Numbered from the stretch's first letter, positions 9,488-17,742 are shown. The stretch: 37,242 nt of DNA from an uncultured Anaerotruncus sp. (GCF_902490045.1 NZ_CABUCJ010000010.1:1-37242), one strand, 5' to 3'. Notes: a model not told the origin generated them from the letters alone. Program-made: numbers and translations.

Positions 9488-10504
9488 TCATACTTGAGTA
9501 AACCGGATCCCTCTGCCGCCGGGGGCCGCCCCATGCGCGTGCCCCGCGCGGAAGGAGATCCACCAGGAAAACTGCCGTCCGTTTCCCGCCCAGCCGGTGT
9601 CCTCCGCACTGCGCTCGGTCAGGAGGATGGATCTCTGTGTGGACGGTTCAGGCGCGATCTGCCATTCCTCCGGGCCGTCGGCCCGCGTGTCCATCCAGAT
9701 TCCCAGAAAGGGGAGCCGGTCGGGCGGAAAGGTGATCTCGACCGCGTAGCGGGACTTCGGCGCCCACAGGGCGCACCAGCCTTTGGATACCGTCCGGGAA
9801 AGGACATATTTGCAGCCCATTCCCGCGGGAGGCATCCGGGTGAGGTCGAGGGTCCCCCCGCCCTCAAGCGGGAGGCTTCGGAGCGGGGCCTCCCGGACGC
9901 GGGAGGGGACGAACCCTTCTGCGCAGGCGATATCCGCTTTCGCCGCCCCGCCGGGCAGGAGGACCTCCATGCCCGGTTCCGCCCGGAAGAGCGGATGAGC
10001 GGCCCAAAGGAAGGGGAACTCCGGCCCGCCGGCATGCCGGACGAGATAGTCCATCCGGACCTCCGATCCGTTGAGACGGATATGCTTTTCAAAATAACAG
10101 GGAAACCGGCGGCTGCGGTATTGCAGGCTTACGCCGTCCTCCGTCCGCCGCGCGCTCAGGGCCCGGTACCAGACCTCCCCGTGGTCCGGCAGGCGGACCC
10201 GCCGCCCGTCCGCCGCCTCGACGGTCACCGCGGCGGCGTTGGGGAACATGTCGTCGATGCCGGCGCACTCCGCGTCTTCAAAGCACAGCCCGCGGGGGAC
10301 CGGACGGAGGGTGTCCCCGGGGCGCTGGTAAAGCAGCTCCCGGCCGGCGCGCTTATCAAAGAGGGAGGCGATGTTCCCGCCCCGCCCGGGGAGCACCAGC
10401 AGGCGCAGCGCTTCGTTTTCCAGCCGCAGGCAGGGGGCCTGCTTATAGCTGGCGGGGGCGACTTTTACCGCCACCGCTAAACGAACATGTTCTCCGGCAC
10501 GCAC
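9488..10504 (-). CDS. aldose 1-epimerase-like protein (galactose mutarotase superfamily)
   Basis: This roughly 338-residue protein has the beta-rich mutarotase pattern: LRLLVLPGRGGNIASLFD near the N-terminus, a central FLWAAHPLFR where a catalytic His is expected, and a C-terminal WQIAPEPSTQ where the catalytic Glu is expected (the family ends with a PxxG/EP loop). It would interconvert anomers of the imported sugar before oxidation. The annotated ATG at 10504 overlaps the end of the SDR gene by 28 bases and has no good ribosome site; a GTG at 10474, just past the SDR stop, is the main alternative and would give about 328 residues. The superfamily is clear; hexose-6-phosphate epimerase or a non-catalytic sugar-binding role is possible. 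Confidence 0.75.
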   Translation of the reverse strand: MRAGEHVRLAVAVKVAPASYKQAPCLRLENEALRLLVLPGRGGNIASLFDKRAGRELLYQRPGDTLRPVPRGLCFEDAECAGIDDMFPNAAAVTVEAADGRRVRLPDHGEVWYRALSARRTEDGVSLQYRSRRFPCYFEKHIRLNGSEVRMDYLVRHAGGPEFPFLWAAHPLFRAEPGMEVLLPGGAAKADIACAEGFVPSRVREAPLRSLPLEGGGTLDLTRMPPAGMGCKYVLSRTVSKGWCALWAPKSRYAVEITFPPDRLPFLGIWMDTRADGPEEWQIAPEPSTQRSILLTERSAEDTGWAGNGRQFSWWISFRAGHAHGAAPGGRGIRFTQV

Positions 10505-11232
10505 GCCAGCAGCGCGCCGCCGTCGATATCGATGGTCGCGCCGGTGATGTAGGCGGCCTTGTCGGAGGCGAGGAAGACGATGCCGTCCGCGATTTCCGAC
10601 GGGTCGGCAAACCGCTTGAGCGGGATACGCGGCTCCGCGGACCAGATGGGGTTCTGTTTGTCCCAGCCGATGTCGGTGTAGCCGGGCTGCACGGTGACGA
10701 CCCGGATGCCGTAGGGGGCGAGTTCCATAGCACAGTTTTTCGTGAACTTGGAAAGCCCGGCCTTGGCCGCCGCGTAGACGGAGCAGTCGGGCCAGCAGCC
10801 GACGGCGTGGTTGGAGGAGATGTTGATGATCACGCCCTTGATGCCGCGCGAAATCATCTCCTTCGCCGCGCGCTGCGCGCCGAAGAAGTTCCCGCGCAGA
10901 TCGGTGTTGATGACCGTCTCGAACAGTTCGGGCGTCGTCTCGAGGAAGGGGGCGGTGAGCCCCACGCCCGCGTTGTTGACGAGCAGGTCGATCCGTCCGA
11001 AGGCCTCGAGGAAGGCGTCGTACATCCGCCGGATGCTTTCGAGGTCGGAGACGTCCGACCGAATTGTCACGGCGCGTCTTCCGAGGCCCTCGATGATGGC
11101 GGCGACCTCGCGCGCGCCTTCTTCGCGGCTGTGGTAGGTGACGCCGACGTCATATCCCGCCTCGGCGAGGCGGATGGTGGCTGCGCGCCCGATGCCGTGG
11201 CTGGAGCCGGTGACCAGTGCGGTCTTTTGCAT
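10477..11232 (-). CDS. short-chain dehydrogenase/reductase
   Basis: This 251-residue classical SDR has the cofactor loop TGSSHGIG (residues 9-16), NNAG at 87-90, Ser at 139-140 and the catalytic Tyr153-x3-Lys157 (YAAAK). It ends with a DIDGG motif. TYHSREE after the second strand suggests NADP(H) rather than NAD(H). The longer open frame up to 11493 is antisense to the aminotransferase; the ATG at 11232, preceded by AGAGGAAGG, is the natural start. Glucose-1-dehydrogenase-like SDRs share this pattern, so oxidation of the sugar C1 to a lactone fits. A 2-keto/hydroxy-acid reductase role cannot be excluded. Confidence 0.85.
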   Translation of the reverse strand: MQKTALVTGSSHGIGRAATIRLAEAGYDVGVTYHSREEGAREVAAIIEGLGRRAVTIRSDVSDLESIRRMYDAFLEAFGRIDLLVNNAGVGLTAPFLETTPELFETVINTDLRGNFFGAQRAAKEMISRGIKGVIINISSNHAVGCWPDCSVYAAAKAGLSKFTKNCAMELAPYGIRVVTVQPGYTDIGWDKQNPIWSAEPRIPLKRFADPSEIADGIVFLASDKAAYITGATIDIDGGALLACVPENMFV

Positions 11233-11251
11233 AGAATCCACCTTCCTCTTA

Positions 11252-12421
11252 TCAGAATTCCACGTGAGGCAGCCGGGCCGCGAACGTGCGCAGCCGGCGG
11301 ATTGCCTCCTCGATGTTTTCCACCGAATTTGCGTAGCTGAAACGGATGAAGCCCTCTCCGGAGTCGCCGAAACAACTACCGGGCGTGCATACGACGCGGG
11401 CTTCCTCCAGAATTCGTTCACAGAGCACCGCGGTGTCCATCCCGAACGCGCGCACGTCCGCAAAGGCGTAGAAGGCCCCCGCGGGCATTGCACAGCGGAT
11501 TCCGGGAATGGAATTGAGCCCCGCGACCATCACCTTCCGGCGGGCGTCGTAGATTTCGCGCATGGCGTCCGCCGTCTCGAAGTGCTCGACAGCCCATTGC
11601 GCGGCGTACTGGCAGGGGGTGGCGACGCAGGCGTTCAGGTACTCCTGCAGCTGGGTCATCTTGGCGATCAGCTTTGCGGGGCCCATCGCGCAGCCCACGC
11701 GCCAACCGGTCATGGCGAACGCCTTGGAGACGCTGTTGACGACCAGGGTGCGTTCCTTCATGCCGGGACACTCCGCGATGGAGGCGGGAGGGACGCCGTC
11801 GTAGATCAGCGTCCGGTAGACCTCGTCGCAGACGACCAGCAGATCGTGTTCGACCGCCACCCGGGCGATCTCCTCCAGCTCCGGGCGACTGAGCACCACG
11901 CCGGTGGGATTGCCGGGCGTGTTCAGCATCAGGACCTTGCTGTTGGGGGTCAGGGCCTGCCGGACGCGCTCGGCGCTGACCCGGAAGCCCTCCTCGGGGA
12001 CGGTGCGGATGCGGCGGACCTCCCCGCCCACGAATTTCGCCAGTTCAAAGTAGTCCAGCCAGACGGGGTCCTGGACGAGGATGCCCTCCCCCGGCTCGAT
12101 GGTGCACAGCAGGGCGAGCGCGAGCGCGTTGATCGCGCCAACCGTCACAATGACCTCCGTTTCGGGGTCATAGGAGAGCCCGTTGGCAAACGGGGAAGCG
12201 GCGATCGCCCGGCGCAGGCTCGGGATGCCGTTGTTCGCGGTGTAGTGGGTTTTGCCGTCCCGCGCGGCCCGGTCGGCCGCCTCGACGGCGCCCGCGGGGG
12301 TCGGGAGGTCGGGTTCCCCCATTTCGAGGTGGATGACGTCCCGCATCCCGGACGCGCGGTCGAAGAGCTTGCGGATCGGGCTTTTCTGCATCTGCCCGGC
12401 GCGCGTGTTGATCCATTCCAT
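11252..12421 (-). CDS. class I/II PLP aminotransferase (aspartate-aminotransferase-like)
   Basis: This 389-residue fold-type-I enzyme has MGEPDLPTP near the N-terminus, Tyr60 of THYTANNG, NTPGNPTG (168-174), CDEVYR (about 198-203) and the Schiff-base Lys233 within NSVSKAFAMTGWRVG. A C-terminal FIRFSYA supplies the expected carboxylate-binding Arg. The ATG at 12421 follows AGGGAGG; the open frame upstream is antisense to the MBL gene. In this operon it may move nitrogen from an amino-sugar acid or recycle ammonia released by the PLP lyase and RidA. The donor and acceptor are unknown, and a C-S or other beta-lyase of the same fold is an alternative. Confidence 0.85.
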   Translation of the reverse strand: MEWINTRAGQMQKSPIRKLFDRASGMRDVIHLEMGEPDLPTPAGAVEAADRAARDGKTHYTANNGIPSLRRAIAASPFANGLSYDPETEVIVTVGAINALALALLCTIEPGEGILVQDPVWLDYFELAKFVGGEVRRIRTVPEEGFRVSAERVRQALTPNSKVLMLNTPGNPTGVVLSRPELEEIARVAVEHDLLVVCDEVYRTLIYDGVPPASIAECPGMKERTLVVNSVSKAFAMTGWRVGCAMGPAKLIAKMTQLQEYLNACVATPCQYAAQWAVEHFETADAMREIYDARRKVMVAGLNSIPGIRCAMPAGAFYAFADVRAFGMDTAVLCERILEEARVVCTPGSCFGDSGEGFIRFSYANSVENIEEAIRRLRTFAARLPHVEF

Positions 12422-12438
12422 AGCGGCCCTCCCTGTCG

Positions 12439-13179
12439 TCACAAAAGCGTCGGCGGGATACTGAATGAACGGAAGCCGTCGGCGGCTTTCCGGACCACAC
12501 GGTCCGCGCGGTTCAGGACCGGCTGCAGGTGGCCGGGGAAGAGCGCGTCGACCGGAAGTCCTTCCAGCCGCAGGATGCTCTCCCGGTAGCGCAGCAGGTC
12601 GGAATCGAAGGTGCTGAGCAGGTTGATCCTGCCGCCAAAAAAGAGAACGTCCCCGGCGAACAGGACCTGTTTTCCGTCCACCCTGCCGTAGAGGCAGAGC
12701 CCGCCGCCCGTGTGCCCGGGCAGGACCAGGCAGGTAAGCTCCAGCCGCCCCAGCCTGAGGCACTCGCCGTCGCCGACGATTTGCCCGGCGGCCGCGCCGG
12801 GGAAGGAGAAGCCCTCCGGATAGAGTCCGGCCTCTATGTATTCCGCCATCGTGCGGTCGAGCAGGGGCTGGTCCCCGAGCACGCGCGCCTCGTGCGCGTC
12901 CGCCACGAGCAGCGCGCCCGTCCTCCGGAGGAAGTGGGGGATCCCGGCGGCATGGTCGGCGTGCGCGTGCGTGACGACCAGATAGCGGATGTCGGAAAGC
13001 CGGTATCCATCCGCGGCGATCTCCTCTTCGATTCGGGCGTTGTCGAGATTCACCCCGGCGTCCACCAGGATGAGCCCCTCCCCCGAATCGATCAGCCAGG
13101 CGTTGCAGTCGAGCGGGTGGGTCAGCCCGAGGCCGTTATCCCCCGAGGCTGCGAGGGAAATGCTGTGAGTAATCTTCAT
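12439..13179 (-). CDS. metallo-beta-lactamase-fold hydrolase
   Basis: This 246-residue hydrolase has the full dinuclear metal motif THAHADHAAG (H71, H73, D75, H76), then H156 in LPGHTGGG, D177 in FAGDVLF and H217 in FPGHLQ. It has no signal peptide, so it is cytosolic. GGGAG precedes the ATG at 13179. The family includes glyoxalase II and lactonases; between a sugar-type SDR and an amidohydrolase-type deacylase, a sugar-lactone lactonase is the most economical role, but this is context only. Confidence 0.8.
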   Translation of the reverse strand: MKITHSISLAASGDNGLGLTHPLDCNAWLIDSGEGLILVDAGVNLDNARIEEEIAADGYRLSDIRYLVVTHAHADHAAGIPHFLRRTGALLVADAHEARVLGDQPLLDRTMAEYIEAGLYPEGFSFPGAAAGQIVGDGECLRLGRLELTCLVLPGHTGGGLCLYGRVDGKQVLFAGDVLFFGGRINLLSTFDSDLLRYRESILRLEGLPVDALFPGHLQPVLNRADRVVRKAADGFRSFSIPPTLL

Positions 13180-13198
13180 GCTCCGTTCTCCCTTCCTG

Positions 13199-14437
13199 TC
13201 AAACGGCTGCCTCCATCGCGTCGATAACCCGGTTCAGCTGCGCCGTGTCGATCCCGACTTCGGCGGGGCGGGGCATGTGCCTCGCGGCGAGCTGAAGGTC
13301 CTTGAGCCCGCTGCCCGTGACGACGCAGGCGGCAGTGTCGCCCTTCTGCATGACGCCCTTTTCCCGCAGCTTCTTTGCCGCGGCCAGCGTGGTCGAGCTG
13401 GCCGCCTCGGCGAAGATTCCCTCGGTACGCCCCAAAAGCCGCTGGGCCTCCAGAATTTCCGCCGACGAAACCGATTCGCTGTAACCGCCGGAGTCGTAGA
13501 TCGCCTGCAGGGCGGTTTCCCCGTCGAGCGGGTAGGCGTCGGCGATCGCGACGGCGATGCCGGCGGGGTTCTCCACCCGTTCGATCTGCGAGGGCGTTCT
13601 GCCCGCGCGGAAGGCGTTGACGACCGCGCAGCAGCCCTCCTCCTGCGTTCCGACCATCCGCGGGAGCTTTTTGACGAGCCCCAGCCGGAAGAGGTCGAGG
13701 TATCCCCGGTAGATGCCCGACAGGATTCCGCCGCCGCCGATCGGGACGAAGAGCCAGTCGGGGACCTCCCAGCCGGACGACTTTGCCATCTCGTAGGCGA
13801 TCGCCTTTTCCGAGTCGGCCTGGAAGGGGTTGTAGGCGCTCGCCGTCGTCACGTTGTGCCAGCCGCGCTCCCGGTATACCTTGGCGATGAGGTCGATGCA
13901 GTCGGTCACCGAGCCGCGCACGAGGATCACGCGCGCCCCGTAGAGCTGGATCTGCGCGACCCGTTCGGGCGGGGTGGAGGCCGGCACCATGACATAGCAG
14001 GGGATGCCCGCCCGGGCCGCGTAGGCCGCGGCCGCGGCGCCCGCGTTGCCCGCCGAGCCGATCACGACGGCGGTCGCGCCGAGCGCCTTCGCCTTGCTGA
14101 TGGAGATGCTCATGCAGCGGTCCTTGAAGGTCCCGGTGGGGTTCAGCCCCTCGTTTTTGATGGACATCTGCCGGATGTCGAAAGCCCGGGCGATCCCGGG
14201 GGCCGGGACGAGGGGGGTAAAGCCCTCGCCCATCGTAACCTTTTCGCACTCACGGCCGATGGGGAAAAATGGCTCGTAATCCCAGTACCGCCGGGCGTTT
14301 CGCAGGGCGGAGCAAAGCGCGTCCCGCTGGTCGAACGAATAATCCGTGTTCAGGATGCCGCCGCAGGAGGGGCAGCGGTAGGCGTCGCCTTCGCACCTCT
14401 CCCCGCAGCTTCTGCAGACGAGCGAATAGTTACCCAT
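13199..14437 (-). CDS. threonine-synthase-like fold-type-II PLP enzyme with zinc ribbon
   Basis: This 412-residue protein begins with a zinc-ribbon knuckle (C8, C11, C22, C25) followed by a fold-type-II PLP domain. The PLP lysine is K105 in NPTGTFKDR, with a phosphate loop IGSAGNAGAA in place of the usual SSGN and the glycine loop PIGGGGILSG near residue 230. It is annotated threonine synthase by resemblance, but no homoserine genes are nearby and the operon is for sugar use. The same fold carries out alpha,beta-dehydration of hydroxy-amino acids, so a 2-amino-2-deoxy-aldonate (glucosaminate-type) dehydratase is proposed. It overlaps the deacylase gene by 8 bases with GGAGG inside it, indicating tight co-expression. 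Confidence 0.8.
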   Translation of the reverse strand: MGNYSLVCRSCGERCEGDAYRCPSCGGILNTDYSFDQRDALCSALRNARRYWDYEPFFPIGRECEKVTMGEGFTPLVPAPGIARAFDIRQMSIKNEGLNPTGTFKDRCMSISISKAKALGATAVVIGSAGNAGAAAAAYAARAGIPCYVMVPASTPPERVAQIQLYGARVILVRGSVTDCIDLIAKVYRERGWHNVTTASAYNPFQADSEKAIAYEMAKSSGWEVPDWLFVPIGGGGILSGIYRGYLDLFRLGLVKKLPRMVGTQEEGCCAVVNAFRAGRTPSQIERVENPAGIAVAIADAYPLDGETALQAIYDSGGYSESVSSAEILEAQRLLGRTEGIFAEAASSTTLAAAKKLREKGVMQKGDTAACVVTGSGLKDLQLAARHMPRPAEVGIDTAQLNRVIDAMEAAV

Positions 14438-15650
14438 GATGATCCTCCTGTACGGTACCCAGATACTCCACGACCATCCGGGCGAAGATTTCGGCGCCCC
14501 GCGCCAGCTGGTCCAGCTCCACGTACTCGTTTGTAATGTGTGCCTGCCGGATGCTGCCCGGCCCGAAGATCAGCGCGGGAATCCCCATCCCCTCCATGAG
14601 CATCGCCATCTCGCAGCTTGCCAGAAAGGGTTTTAGCGCCGCCCGCTCGGGCTCGCCGGGAGAAACCGCGGACATCATGGCTTTGACGAGCGGGTGCTCC
14701 GCGTCGATCTCGCCAGGCGGGCAGTTGGTGGTCATCTGCAGGGTGCAGCGGCATCCCTCTTCCACAGCCGAAACTTCATCGATCAGCCGCTGCGTCTCCG
14801 ACAGAATCTGGTCCGCCGTTTCCCCGGGCAGGTAGCGCCTGTCGACGCGCATATCGCACCGTTCGGGGATAGAGTTGAGCTCCCTTCCCGCCTGGAGCAT
14901 GGTCACCGTCATGGTGGAGTGGCCGAGCAGGCGGGACTGCCTTTTGTCGAGCGTGCCGGACTGGAACGCCCGGATTTTTTTGACCATTTCTGCCGCGTGC
15001 ACGATCGGGTTGACGCCCATTTCCGGGCGGGAGGCGTGCGCCCGCCGGCCTGAGAAGGTCAGCCAGAGCCCCATCACGCCCTTGTGTCCCAGGTTGATTT
15101 CCAAATCCGTGGGTTCCCCGACGATGCAGGCGTCAGCCCGGACGCCCGACTCCAGCAGGCGGCGCATCCCTTTGTTGCTGGTCTCCTCGTCCACGTCGAG
15201 CGCCAGCAGGACCTCCCCGCGCAGGGGCACCGCGCACTGCCGCAGGACTTCGAGCGCGTGGAGCATCGCCGCGATGCTGCCCTTCATGTCGCAGGCGCCG
15301 CGTCCGTAGAGCCGGTCCCCGCGGACCTGCGGCTCAAAGGGCGGGGAGTGCCAAAGCTCCTCCGCGCCGGGCGGGACCACGTCGATGTGCCCGCTGTAGA
15401 GCAGGGTCTTGCCGCCGGGGGCGCCCCGCATGCGGATGAGGATGTTGGAGCGCCGGCCCTCGACCGGCTGCTCCTCCGCTTCGAGCCCCATCTCCGCCGC
15501 GATCCGCATCAGGAGCTGCCCGGCGCCGTACTCCATATCCCCGGAAAGGTCGCTGCGCTCCCGGATCAGGCGGCTGGCAAGCTCGGCCACCCGCTTTTTT
15601 GAAACCGTGCGGTGGATGGCGTCCCGCACGCTGTCTGTACAGCGGCGCAT
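14430..15650 (-). CDS. M20-family metallo-deacylase (ArgE/DapE/acetylornithine-deacetylase-like)
   Basis: This 406-residue zinc hydrolase shows GHIDVVPPG (H88, D90), GRGACDMKG (D121), the catalytic pair DVDEETSNKG (E155/E156), a dimerisation lid around GRRAHASRPE, and QAHITNEYV (about 378-386) holding the last His ligand. These features mark enzymes that remove N-acetyl, N-succinyl or N-carbamoyl groups from amino acids. It starts 9 bases after ridA with AAGGGG. In this operon it could deacetylate an N-acetyl-aldosaminate, after C1 oxidation and before the PLP enzyme. A dipeptidase or N-carbamoylase is possible. Confidence 0.85.
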   Translation of the reverse strand: MRRCTDSVRDAIHRTVSKKRVAELASRLIRERSDLSGDMEYGAGQLLMRIAAEMGLEAEEQPVEGRRSNILIRMRGAPGGKTLLYSGHIDVVPPGAEELWHSPPFEPQVRGDRLYGRGACDMKGSIAAMLHALEVLRQCAVPLRGEVLLALDVDEETSNKGMRRLLESGVRADACIVGEPTDLEINLGHKGVMGLWLTFSGRRAHASRPEMGVNPIVHAAEMVKKIRAFQSGTLDKRQSRLLGHSTMTVTMLQAGRELNSIPERCDMRVDRRYLPGETADQILSETQRLIDEVSAVEEGCRCTLQMTTNCPPGEIDAEHPLVKAMMSAVSPGEPERAALKPFLASCEMAMLMEGMGIPALIFGPGSIRQAHITNEYVELDQLARGAEIFARMVVEYLGTVQEDHHG

Positions 15651-15659
15651 GGCGGCCCC

Positions 15660-16118
15660 TTACGGTTCGAGATAGGCGACGACGTCGACCTCGACCGACG
15701 CCCCGTCGGGCAGGGAGCCGGCGCCGATGGCGATGCGGGAATGGCGGCCCTTTTCGCCGAACGCCAGCTCAAAGAGCTCGGAGGCGCCGTTGACCACACG
15801 GGGCTGCTGGGTAAAATCGGGGTCCGCGTTGACGAATCCGGTCACACGGACGATGCGCAGCCGGTCGAGGTCGGCGACCGAGCGCAGCTCGCTGATGCAA
15901 CGGATCGCCGCGATGCGCGCCGACTGGTAGGCGTCCTCGAGCGAAATCTCCGTGCCGACCTTTCCGGCGTAGAGCAGCTTCCCGTCAACGGTGGCCGCCT
16001 GCCCGGACGCGAAGACTAAATTCCCCGCGGTTTGGGCCGGGATGTAGCTCGCGACCGGCACGGGGCAGTCGGGCAGCGTGATGTGATGTTCCGACAGCTT
16101 TTTTTCCACATTGGTCAT
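15660..16118 (-). CDS. RidA-family enamine/imine deaminase (YjgF-endoribonuclease-like subgroup)
   Basis: This 152-residue Rid protein is longer than the 126-130 residue canonical type. The catalytic arginine appears conserved: R128 of HSRIAIGAGSLP aligns with Arg105 of E. coli RidA, and E143 of SVEVDVV with the acidic residue. RidA enzymes hydrolyse the reactive enamine/imine made by PLP dehydratases, so finding it as first gene of an operon with a threonine-synthase-like PLP enzyme is a direct functional link. Its start at 16118 lies 64 bases after the predicted transcription start. It is the best indicator that the operon involves an imine intermediate. Confidence 0.87.
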   Translation of the reverse strand: MTNVEKKLSEHHITLPDCPVPVASYIPAQTAGNLVFASGQAATVDGKLLYAGKVGTEISLEDAYQSARIAAIRCISELRSVADLDRLRIVRVTGFVNADPDFTQQPRVVNGASELFELAFGEKGRHSRIAIGAGSLPDGASVEVDVVAYLEP

Positions 16119-16145
16119 GGTTGGACCCCCTTAATAAGCTGACAA

Positions 16146-16340
16146 TTTGTCTTGTAAACCGAACAAATTATCTTTATTCTTTGAGGCCATTATAGTTTTA
16201 TTGACTGGATATGTCAATATAATATTCAAAAAAATTGAAAATTAATCATTTCTTTTATGGAAATCGTCCATTTCATGTAAGCGGAGAAAAACTTTTTGTC
16301 TTGAATATTTGTGGGAAACACTTTACTTTTTGTTTTGAAC
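16146..16340 (+). repeat. three direct copies of a TTTGTYTTG element between divergent operons
   Basis: TTTGTCTTG occurs at 16146-16154 and 16295-16303, and TTTGTTTTG at 16329-16337, all in the same orientation. The last two are part of a longer direct repeat ACTTTTTGTYTTGAAY (16291-16306 and 16325-16340), offset by 34 bases, about three helical turns. The third copy overlaps the -35 to -10 spacer of the regulator promoter; the first is in the leader of the RidA operon. They are candidate sites for the YheO-type regulator. Confidence 0.5.
16189..16217 (-). promoter_or_regulatory. consensus sigma-A promoter of the ten-gene operon
   Basis: On the minus strand TTGACA (16217-16212) and TATAAT (16194-16189) are both perfect and separated by exactly 17 bases. 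The region also holds TTGAC-N7-GTCAA (16201-16217) over the -35 and spacer, a possible repressor site. A perfect promoter implies control mainly by repression. Confidence 0.85.
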
Positions 16341-16350
16341 TTGCTATAAT
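16322..16350 (+). promoter_or_regulatory. promoter of the YheO-type regulator/eda/dgoK unit
   Basis: TATAAT at 16345-16350 is preceded by TGC (extended -10). A weaker TTTACT lies 17 bases further upstream at 16322-16327. One copy of the direct repeat sits on it. Confidence 0.65.
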
Positions 16351-16409
16351 ATTCCATAACAAATCGGCTGTTTGAGCGGTAAAATTTTTCGAGGATAGGG
16401 GAGACTGAT

Positions 16410-17063
16410 TTGCGACTGATCAGCGAGGAGTTTACCTTCTGGCGGGACCTGCTGTCGATGCTGGAGGCCCAATATGGAAGCAACTGCGAAATTGTGCTGC
16501 ACGACCTGACAAAGGATTATAACCATACGATTGTCGATATCCGCAACGGCCACATCACCGGCCGCAAGATCGGCGACTGCGGGAACAATCTGGGGCTCGA
16601 GGTCCTGAGCGGGAACACCAAAAACGGAAACCGCTACAATTACATCACCCGAACCGATACCGGAAAGATCCTGCGCTCCTCCACGCAGTTCCTGCGTGAC
16701 GACGACGGGAAGATCATCGGTTCCCTCTGCATCAATATGGACATCACCGAATCGCTCGCGTTTGAAAAGTTCCTGCACAACTATAACGGGACGGGCGATC
16801 CGGCGGTCGAGGTGCGGGAGTTCTTCACCACCGACGTGAAGAGCCTGCTCGAATGTCTGATCCAGGAGGCGCAGCTCCCGATCGACAAGACGCCGGAGCA
16901 TATGGACCGGGCGGATAAGCTCAAATTCCTGGAATACCTGGACAGCAAGGGCGCGTTTTTGATCACAAAGTCGAGCGAGCGCGTCTGCGAATACCTGGGG
17001 ATTTCACGCTATACCCTGTATAACTATCTGGATTTGCTGCGCTCCAAGCAGGAGCAGGATTAG
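16410..17063 (+). CDS. YheO/DauR-type transcriptional regulator (PAS-like plus HTH)
   Basis: This 217-residue protein combines an N-terminal YheO-type PAS-like ligand domain (NCEIVLHDLTKDYNHTIV near residue 26, FLRDDDGKIIGSLCINMD near 92) with a C-terminal HTH domain (SERVCEYLGISRYTLYNYL). This is the layout of DauR, the regulator of D-arginine catabolism in Pseudomonas. The start is a TTG at 16410, with GGGGAG 6-7 bases before it; the first downstream in-frame ATG would delete part of the domain. It is first gene of a three-gene unit with eda and dgoK and divergent from the RidA operon, so it likely senses a pathway intermediate and controls both sides. Confidence 0.88.
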   Translation: MRLISEEFTFWRDLLSMLEAQYGSNCEIVLHDLTKDYNHTIVDIRNGHITGRKIGDCGNNLGLEVLSGNTKNGNRYNYITRTDTGKILRSSTQFLRDDDGKIIGSLCINMDITESLAFEKFLHNYNGTGDPAVEVREFFTTDVKSLLECLIQEAQLPIDKTPEHMDRADKLKFLEYLDSKGAFLITKSSERVCEYLGISRYTLYNYLDLLRSKQEQD

Positions 17064-17072
17064 GAGGGAAAG

Positions 17073-17738
17073 ATGGAAAAGGTCTTGCGGGAGCTCCTGT
17101 CCGGCCGGCTGGTCGCCATTGTGCGCGGCGTCGGTCCCGGGGAAATCGTCGACACGGCGCGCGCGCTCGCGGCGGGCGGAATCCGCGCGCTGGAAATCAC
17201 CTTCGACCACACGAGGGCGGACGGAACCGCGCGGACGCTGGAATCCATCCGCCTGCTGAGGGAACGGATGGACGGGGAACTCCTGCTGGGGGCGGGGACC
17301 GTCCTCGCGCCGGAGGAGGTGGATCTCGCGGTTGAGGCGGGCGCGGAGTACATCATCTCACCCGACACCAACCCGCTGGTCGTCCGCCGCACCAAGGAGC
17401 TTGGGAAGGTCTCGATGCCGGGGGCGTTCACCCCCACCGAGGCGGTGGAAGCGCATCGCTGCGGCGCGGACATCGTCAAGCTGTTCCCCGCGGCGCTGCT
17501 CGGCCTCGATTATTTCAAGGCGCTGCGCGGGCCGCTGGGGCATATCCGCTTTTCCGCCGTCGGAGGCATTGACGACAAAAACGCGGCGGACTTTTTGCGT
17601 GCGGGCGCCTGCTGCCTTGGGGTCGGCGGGACGCTGGTCTCGCTGCCCGCGATCCGTTCGGGGCAGTACCAGCTGCTGACCGATGCCGCCCGCAGGCTGT
17701 GCCGCGCGGTTTCCGCTGCCGCATCGGGTGAGGGGTGA
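17073..17738 (+). CDS. KDPG/KHG-type aldolase (2-keto-3-deoxy-6-phospho-aldonate aldolase)
   Basis: This 221-residue class I aldolase has E41 of ALEITF, GAGTV (74-78), PGAFTPTE (116-123) and the Schiff-base Lys136 of IVKLFPAALLG. It splits 2-keto-3-deoxy-6-phosphogluconate or the galacto epimer into pyruvate and glyceraldehyde 3-phosphate. It begins 9 bases after the regulator with AGGAGGG and is followed after 4 bases by the kinase. The galactono-type kinase beside it suggests a DgoA-like role, but sequence alone does not separate the C4 epimers. Confidence 0.92.
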   Translation: MEKVLRELLSGRLVAIVRGVGPGEIVDTARALAAGGIRALEITFDHTRADGTARTLESIRLLRERMDGELLLGAGTVLAPEEVDLAVEAGAEYIISPDTNPLVVRRTKELGKVSMPGAFTPTEAVEAHRCGADIVKLFPAALLGLDYFKALRGPLGHIRFSAVGGIDDKNAADFLRAGACCLGVGGTLVSLPAIRSGQYQLLTDAARRLCRAVSAAASGEG

Positions 17739-17742
17739 CGCA

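Noticed and set aside
11138..12589. 483-codon plus-strand frame opposite the aminotransferase
   Set aside because: No recognisable domain, antisense to a complete aminotransferase.
13178..14536. 452-codon plus-strand frame opposite the PLP enzyme
   Set aside because: Arg/Pro/Gly-rich shadow of a gene with clear catalytic motifs on the minus strand.
16270..16290. cre-like sequence TGTAAGCG in the YheO/RidA intergenic region
   Set aside because: Only the first half matches the consensus; the second half does not.
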